From assembly GCA_034190875.2 (NCBI GenBank), contig CM067343.1:59435534-59499533 (forward strand): DNA of 64,000 nucleotides. The letters are read 5' to 3'. Of the stretch, positions 56,930 to 64,000 are shown one piece after another; position 1 is the stretch's first letter; each line of letters starts with the position of its first letter. The DNA is from Urechis unicinctus (lineage: Eukaryota > Annelida > Polychaeta > Xenopneusta > Urechidae). The notes below the pieces were generated by a model. It was not told the DNA's origin and searched no databases. It saw only the letters and a list, made by a program, of their open reading frames with translations. The position numbers and the translations under genes are program-made.

Positions 56930-59900
56930 TTCCCCTCTGTTTAGTCAGTGTTGAATTTGGTTTTGAGAGCTATGTGCTATCCAAGCCAACCATTCATCCG
57001 CTACACCACGTTTTCGAGTCTGTATCGGTTTGAACTCGAGTGCATGTCATCGGGTCGGAAAGTTGGCTGGCATGGGTTGAGACAACGCCCACAGATACAA
57101 CGCATTTGCATCGTAACCCACGATTCCTTCACACAACTTCGCTTCATTTCCGTTCTGTTCTCCCCAGATGTGATATTTTCCCTTTTCGTGGTAACAATGA
57201 AAGATGATTGAGGTTCCGCCCACTATTCCATTTTTTATTAACCAATAGATGTCTTTGCTTTGTTCGTCTGGTAAGGTAAAATAATCTTGCAATTGTTGAA
57301 ACAAATATCGCATGGTTAATCCAGGCACTGATATTCTATCTTTCAACATATCTATACCTCTCTCACAGTTAAAACGACTCTCTATAGCTCCAAGAAAAGG
57401 TTCAAGATCTCAATTATTGTAATATATTAAAAAGTGTTTAAAAGTCCGCATATGACCTGCTTCCCGGCTTCTTGACATTCATCGTATTGGTCAGCTGTAA
57501 TGTTTTCTTGTTTTAACTCACTATAAAAGCTGCATGGGGTGGTAATTCTGTATTGTTCAAACGATCGAGTGTCACCCATTCATATTGGAAATATCCCTTT
57601 TTCTGTTCATATTGAAAGACTGGTAGGTATTTGTCTTGTGTATATCCAGGTGCAATAAAGTTGGTTTCAATGGCAATGAATGAGTTATTTTGTTTAATGG
57701 TATACTTGAGTGAAGAGTGTTCTTACAGGTAAGTTGTCAATGGTATTTTCACAACGTTGAGGTTATAATTCGATGAGTTGAAGCCGACTGACGGTAATAC
57801 GTGTAAATAGTTTCTGCAATGGGTGTTCTCCCTTTGGCGAGCATGTCCCTTGATGGGCTTCATCAAATTTTTTTTGTACCTGGGTTAGGGTAGCTTTGTA
57901 TTGAGCAAGCATTAGTAGATAGGCTGCGTTTGATATGTACATCATCATCCTGTCAATCAATGTTTGGGCGTTTCCTTCCGTTACAAAGCATTTTGGTTCT
58001 GTATAATAAGGTACATTGCTGCATACACTCACTGATAACGGCAGGTGTTAATGGTCCCAGTGAGTTGGGTGAATTGACGGGTAGGTTGTCTTCTCCAAAA
58101 TAACTTTCAAAATTATAGGCGGCTCTGTAAGGGTATAAACAATCTTCTATTTCCATTCCTTAGTCCCCTAACGCTTCAAAGATAGTGGGTGGTAGATGAA
58201 AAACACCGCCTGGGTACTTGTATTTCGTTTCCACAGTACATTTGTTTTTGTGGCAATGTAATTTTTTCTCACTTTTCCAAAGCTTCTGACATGTATCACA
58301 AATATATGATTTGCTATAAAGGTCAAAGTTTTTTATGCAACTAAAGTTATTTTCGTGCACGTTCAATTTTAACGTCGCAGCAAATTATGTACGCGTTCGC
58401 TTGACCAAAGTAGCTACCTGAAATACATATAACAAAACGATCACATCTGTTTCTCATTTAAATGGTAAAGCACCCATTTAACTATCAAATGATTTCATCG
58501 TTTTTGTGTTAAATCTGTTTAATCACTTAAAGAAACACTCGATTCTCGTCTAGCGTGTACACCGTGCATTCACTTTGTATTGTTTTGCATGTCTTTTGAC
58601 ACCTTCAACAGGTACACCCGCGAATGATTTTTTCTTTTGTTTTGGGTAAGCAGTCTTTAACAAATTTTTTTTGCTGCTGTCTCTAGACCCATGATCTTTG
58701 CACCTCTGTGCAAGGCCATGGCCCTGAAAAAACACAATCGGTCTTGATACGGTTTACCCGTTCGCTCTAACAAGTTGACTCCTCGCTCTAACAAGTTGAT
58801 GGCTCCTTTTGCTTTCAGGTGTTCCGGCATAACAGGCGGCGGGTAGTATTGTAAGTTTTTTTGTACCCGGATTCTCCACCAGTTGTTATAAGTATCTTTT
58901 TGTACCCGGATTCTCCACCAATTGTTCTAAGAGTGATTTATAAGTTTCTCAGAAGTTGTTTGCGGTGCAGAACTCAAAGACTTTTGTAATCTAGATAATT
59001 ATAGTTTATTGCCTCTCGTATAGTCTTCGCTCTCCTGGCAAGCTTCTCTCTCCCCATGCCCCCAATGTCCTTCCTTATATCCCCACCCTGGAGCTCAACC
59101 ATTCCACCAACCAGACGCATGGACTACCGTCATTGGTCACGGCTGGTCACCTGGTTGGAGTGTAAGTGAGTGATTGGTTCGGGGTTGGGGACGCCAGGTA
59201 GAACACAGGTTGCATCTGGAGATTAGAAAGCTGAGGTCCATTTTAATTAGATAGCAGACACCCTGTATAAGTGTAAATTTGAATTAATGGTGGGATTGCT
59301 CTAGATCAAAGGGATTCAAAATGCTGTTGTTACCATCTGATAGATAAAATGGATAGAGTTTGTAAAGAATTTATACCACCAAAAGGGGTCATAAGTCTGA
59401 ATAATTTATGTGTGGAATAAGGGCTTTGATATAGAAATTTTGAAAATACCGTAATAACAGCAGCCGATCACGTGATCTGCGATTGGGTTCATGCCTCCAC
59501 ACTCCATTTCGAATCCGGTCGTTGGTTCTGGGTATAGGTTAAGATGTATGTTTGTGTTATTTCACGCATAGCCCTGTCAAAATCGTCCGCATTCCATACA
59601 AATCGAGGTGTAGGTAACATTCGAATGTTGTTTACTGACGAGTGAAAGTACCCCAAATCATCTGTTTCTTTGTGGCGTAATAAGAATCCATGACTCCCGT
59701 TGATTTTAAAGCCTGAATCACATTACTCAAATATATTCTGGTTGAGGTTGGGTACATCTTCAGATAAATTATAGCTGTAAACAGTTTGTTACATTCCAAA
59801 TCACGTATTAGTCCAAATAGCTCTTTCATTAGCAGCCAACACAGCTTCTGTGGACATAATCATCGATGTCAATATAAATATCACCAAATGTCACAAAGCT

Positions 59901-60070
59901 TTCCGTTACGTCATTCCTCAATTCTACCCTGTACTAGACCTACCCTTGGCATTGTCGACTGCAGCGTCAGCTATAGCTTCTGTTTGTGTCATAGCAGGTG
60001 CGTTATGAAATTGGTTCAAAGAATCCAACGCTGTATTGGCCTGTTCGATTTCATATGTATGTAAAATATC
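56930..60070 (-). pseudogene. Polinton DNA polymerase B, N-terminal part
   Basis: Minus-strand pieces: ADDFDRAMREIT and GVMDSYYATKKQMIWGTFTR (59.5-59.9 kb), CDTCQKLWKSEKKLHCHKNK zinc-like block (58.16-58.37 kb), YPGGVFHLPPTIFEALGD and YPYRAAYNFESYF (57.95-58.2 kb), then GIVGYDANALYLWAL (motif A, Asp at 57110-57112). About 58790-59490 has no polymerase similarity and may be another insertion; it also holds a short direct repeat (GTACCCGGATTCTCCACCA at 58863 and 58905). Frames change repeatedly. It ends at the Gypsy insertion. Confidence 0.82.
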
Positions 60071-62824
60071 TTCATCTCCGTCAACACTGAAACACACTCG
60101 TATAAAAAAAACTGTCAGTCATGTATAACGTATACCTGATAATTCTATGATTCAGGTATGGAAAATAAAATCATACTCCATCTCGATTTTGTCCACAGCT
60201 TTTAAGTCGGCATTGCTCATCTGTCTACTGCGTTTGCCTTCGAGTCACACATCTGTTTGTTTAGTGGCCTCTATAAATTAACTGCCTTGCCGTTGCGAAC
60301 CAGAGCATCGTAGGGACTATCCTCGGTATCAGCAAAGTTGTTTTGGTTTTTTTCGCAGTTGGTAAGCTTTATTCGCGTACTGATTCTGAACAGTTAGTTT
60401 GGTATATGGATGATTCCATTGTAGCTTCTTGGTGTGGTCTAGATATGATTTGGGATAATTTATTTTGGTGTATAAATTGGTGACCCATTTAAAAAAATTG
60501 TATATGAATGGGTCTCTTTTCAGAGGATTTGGTATGTAAATGGTTCCCTTTTCTCACTTTGGCTTGGTATATATATGGTCCTGTTTTTGTTTGCGATGGC
60601 GGAGAATACTGTTATTACTGACACATCCTACGCAATCATGCAGTGTGTCTCTTCCCGGCACGCCAATGTTGCGATCCAGTTTTTGAGCTGCTAGTTAGGA
60701 AAGTAATATAGTACGAGATTTATGGATATGATTTGATGGATTGCTAGTTAGGAAAGTAATATAGTACAAGATTTATGGATATGATTAAGCGTAATGTTAT
60801 TGCTTAAGGGAGAGTCTTATATCTGTACGGTGGCTTACTCATTTAGCTTATTTATGAGTAATGGACTTCCATTTTTATGTGACATTGATGGCTGAGTGAT
60901 GTTTGCGTAGCAGTCCAATTTCCCTCTCTTGATTAAGTCGGTTACGCTTTATATGACATGTTGATGCTTTTGGCCACAGAAACCCTCGTATGCTGCGTGA
61001 TTGCTTTATTTTAGCACCCCATTGTTAGTGTTTTAGGCGTCGGATTTTTCGTATTATGCATGCGTTGAAGGGATAGATAAATGTTGTATGGTGAATTACA
61101 AATTATCTTTATTGGAAGTAGTCAAGTCGATCCTAGCGTATATAAGACACACAAAATAGCGCACCCTCACTCCAGTTCCACTCCAGTTCCACAGAAGTCC
61201 ACAGCCGTCCATCGAAGCCACAGACGGAAGACAGCCAGACTTCAAAAGAGACTGACTCCCGTCAACTTCCCGAAGACAAATTTTGTGTCACATGCTGTTA
61301 TGTTTGTTAACTTAAATATCTGTGCTGTCCAGATGGGCTAACCACTGAACTTTTCTGTGATCTGTATCTGTTAATCCCACTATTATAATTGGTGGCTTGT
61401 TTTCCACCCAGCATACTCCCGGTACATTTCATCAATATTTTGGCTGCTTTACTTCCAACTCCATCCAAATGCATTGCTAGTGTTCATATACTTACGACTT
61501 GGTGTTCTGTTCATACTTGTTCCTGATGTGGTATTTCGAAGATTTTGTTGTAGCTTCTCCTTGGATTAGACCAAGTGGGCATATCTGTCCAAGTAGCTAT
61601 GTAGTATTCATTGTGATCTGGGAAGACAAATGTGATCATACGAAGGCAAGCTTTTGTCTGCATTGTTGCAGTTATTGGATCTATGGGAATTGAAAGGATA
61701 ACATATATCATATCCTTTTCGTTTCTGTTAATAGGACGCCAACATTTTTAGGGATTGAATGTGTGCCGCTGTGAGCCATTACCGGTCATTTTACTGGAAT
61801 ATGGACTTCGGGCGTCAACGCCATTTAGTCCAAGATTTAGCAAGAATGACATTTACTCTTGATTTCATGCGTACACTGAGAGCCACGGTGTTGGAAGGAC
61901 ATATATGCATCCGTGCCTTCTTCACTTGCATGCAAGAGTGCAGATCAGGAATTGGTAGACAGGCTCATACGAGTCATAGGGGATGGGTGTTTGACATGTT
62001 TGAACTGATTCTTTGAATAATGCCCGAGTCTGCTTCTTTCAATAAAAGTGATATGATTGATAATGCAAACCAAATATCAAATTTGATAATAACCACTATC
62101 CACATTAAATAATCTATTTGTTTCATAAAAATCGGATGGAGTTGGCCGTCAAATAGCCATGGATGGCAACGTTATTTAGTTCGGAGGCCAAATTTGGGAC
62201 ATAGCTTCAGAGCCCCTATCCATGAAGGCCGTTTCCTCCTGCCTCAGAATGGTCACCATAGTGCCACAGCCAAACCTGTGGACCAGGTGGGTGTGGATTA
62301 TATATTTCCAATACTGTCAAATATGGTGAACATTAGCATTTCTTGTGTCATTAACCTGCACTAACTTATATTTGTATAAACAAGTCAGGAGTTATCGTAT
62401 GTATGTTTATTTAGAAGTCATTTCAGTTAACAGCTGAATTGATTGGTTACCTTATCGATGTAATCTTTTGTATAGATCAAAATTGACCATCTTTATTATT
62501 ACCTTATCCTCATATTGATGTTGCAGAACTGTAGCAATTTCCAAGCTGGGTCAGTTCTCCGTGCCAAAAACAAGACAGCTAAGCTGGACATTACTGGTGC
62601 ATTTGCATCTGTTTGTAACCGTGACTTCCATTGCAAGATTTCTCAAACATGTGTAGCGGTAACTCTTTTCGTATAGTTTCAATATGGTTTGTAGAATGTC
62701 ATAATTGCACATCCAGGCACCCTTAACCAAGTAACTCATTTGTGACAGCTAGATTAATGTGTCATAATGTGCTCTCCCCTCAGCCTAGCCATAACAGATC
62801 ACGAAACAAAAACGATGAACTCAT
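60071..62824. other. Unassigned stretch between polymerase B and the right inverted-repeat arm
   Basis: A 45-bp direct repeat with 53-bp period lies at 60689-60786 (GCTAGTTAGGAAAGTAATAT). A TATA-like GTATATAAGAC is at 61139, ahead of a Ser/Pro/Arg-rich open frame of 86 codons (61081-61341) without known domain. Another 85-codon frame is at 61759-62016. No confident gene. Confidence 0.4.
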
Positions 62825-64000
62825 GCCCAAACACTAACTTTGCTCAAAAAGGCGTTTTAAACATATTTCACACGGACCAGTCTGTTTGATATTATCAGGG
62901 TTAAACTTTAGAAGGCCACTGTCGACGCCCATGGCAACCACATAAAATCTATTGGTCTACAACAGGAAAAATTATATAAACGTTTTGGCGACATTTAAGC
63001 AACGTTTTGCTTCAGCAGCAGGCTAACTTCATCAAATATTTGGCAAATGATAAATAGCCGAAATGAGAGGTTTACCGACCGAATCACCTTTCCATCTATC
63101 CTTTTGGTATACAGTGTTGGTTTTCCATTATCTTTTGTAACTGCACTGGACGCCTGGTTCGGTAGCACTAGCAGAATAGACCTGAACAAGCCACCCCGGC
63201 TATGATAAAGATTTGGTCCCCGACAGGAAGAAGGCGAAACATTATTTCAAAAGCAATCGAATCTTTAAACGCCCCTCCTTCCTAGCAACTAAAATAGATC
63301 AAGTCTATGACCGCTAATATAAAAAGTACATGCAGTCGTCATGTTATATGAATGGTGATACATTTCATTTCGTATAAACGCTCACTTCAGTTTTTGGCCA
63401 TCAACCGGATGAAGTTGGAACTTTCAAGAATCGATATGCAGTGTATCAACACCATCATAAACCGCACGAACAAAAAGAGAAAATCATTATATTGCTAAGT
63501 ATCATAAAGTTTTTATCATAATGGTTTGATGATTCTAACATAAAGGACCAAGATATTACGTATGGCTTTAAAGGCATAAGGCTCAACCCTGACTAGTTTA
63601 CATGTACAATGATGCATAAGCACAAACTACTAGTTTGTGCGTTAACCAGTCGAGTTAAATAAGATTTACAGAGAGAGCGCCGTTTATGTATGTATTCCAT
63701 AAAGCGCCATTAAGGATTGACCAGTTGTACATAACTTAGAATATTAGAGAAAGCCTGGAGACGCCTTTGATCATTCGCCGGCAGGATAAGATGTCCATTG
63801 TCCAATCTAACCTTAGCCTCTATGATTACTCACGCTAGGAGCTAAACGGATATTAAGAGAACAACGAATAAAGTTTGGGGCCTTCCGAGCTGACCGCTGA
63901 CGACAATTTTGGAGCTGACTTAACACTAAACTGATGAGGACTTCAGACCATACAGATGCTTTATTCACATTCCTTTATACTTTGAAATATTATGCAGATG
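62825..64000 (-). repeat. Right arm of the >=1.15-kb inverted repeat
   Basis: Reverse complement of 45124-46275, continuing to the window end, so its outer boundary is not visible. The matching 65-codon open frame is at 62995-63189. Confidence 0.9.

Larger units (their letters stand above)
47400..60070. mobile_element. Polinton/Maverick element, decayed
   Basis: Plus-strand small genes, a retroviral-type integrase with chromodomain and capsid-like genes (47.4-53.0 kb) face a minus-strand protein-primed DNA polymerase B (53.25-60.07 kb). This gene set is specific to Polintons, the virus-like giant transposons of animals. Nearly every long gene has frameshifts or stops, and the polymerase is split by a Gypsy insertion. 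The element limits are not fixed; the inverted repeats at 45.12-46.28 and 62.83-64.0 kb are candidate termini. Confidence 0.85.

Noticed and set aside
61081-61341. 86-codon Ser/Pro/Arg-rich frame near a TATA-like box
   Set aside because: No family, no conserved partner and within unassigned DNA; not called a gene.

Overview
This is a stretch of animal (metazoan) nuclear DNA, probably from a marine invertebrate. It has intron-split genes with GT-AG junctions, a classical calpain, two caveolins, large introns full of satellites, and a dense load of DNA transposons, Gypsy retrotransposons and a Polinton/Maverick. The phylum cannot be fixed from the sequence; the mix would suit a mollusc or another lophotrochozoan.

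Left part (1-18.3 kb). A decayed Tc1-like element (256-1248) sits in a TA microsatellite. From 3184 to 16108 lies what I read as one large Mutator-like (MULE) transposon bounded by a 25-bp inverted repeat. Its left end has subterminal tandem repeats and a ~79-bp minisatellite. Its plus strand has an Ulp1/C48-like gene with an 8-residue repeat tail, followed by an exon set resembling the TFAP-2 DNA-binding domain that is tandemly triplicated. Its minus strand has a nine-exon MULE transposase with a SWIM zinc finger. The two sides are transcribed toward each other, as in maize MuDR.

Central host genes (18.3-44.5 kb). An 18-exon calpain (18315-26265, plus) keeps its Cys/His/Asn triad and penta-EF-hand domain; two of its introns hold minisatellites that begin at their own 5' splice sites. 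An intronless ARL6-like GTPase copy (29.3-29.8 kb) has lost key switch residues and an in-frame ATG. Two complete three-exon caveolins (31.3-32.5 kb minus; 43.5-44.5 kb plus) have identical phases and middle-exon length. Between them are a nearly complete Gypsy element (34040-39055, 149-bp LTRs, target duplication CCTAC), 24-bp-period minisatellites, a possible caveolin-like exon relic and a MITE with an 8-bp target duplication.

Right part (44.5-64 kb). A decayed Polinton/Maverick (about 47.4-60 kb) carries small virion-type genes, a retroviral-type integrase with chromodomain and capsid-like genes on the plus strand, and a protein-primed DNA polymerase B on the minus strand. A second, internally deleted Gypsy element (54202-56917) is inserted inside the polymerase gene. 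Inverted repeats of at least 1.15 kb (45.12-46.28 kb and 62.83-64.0 kb) flank the region.

Exon models were made by eye from reading frame, splice dinucleotides and phase; no alignment or database search was run.
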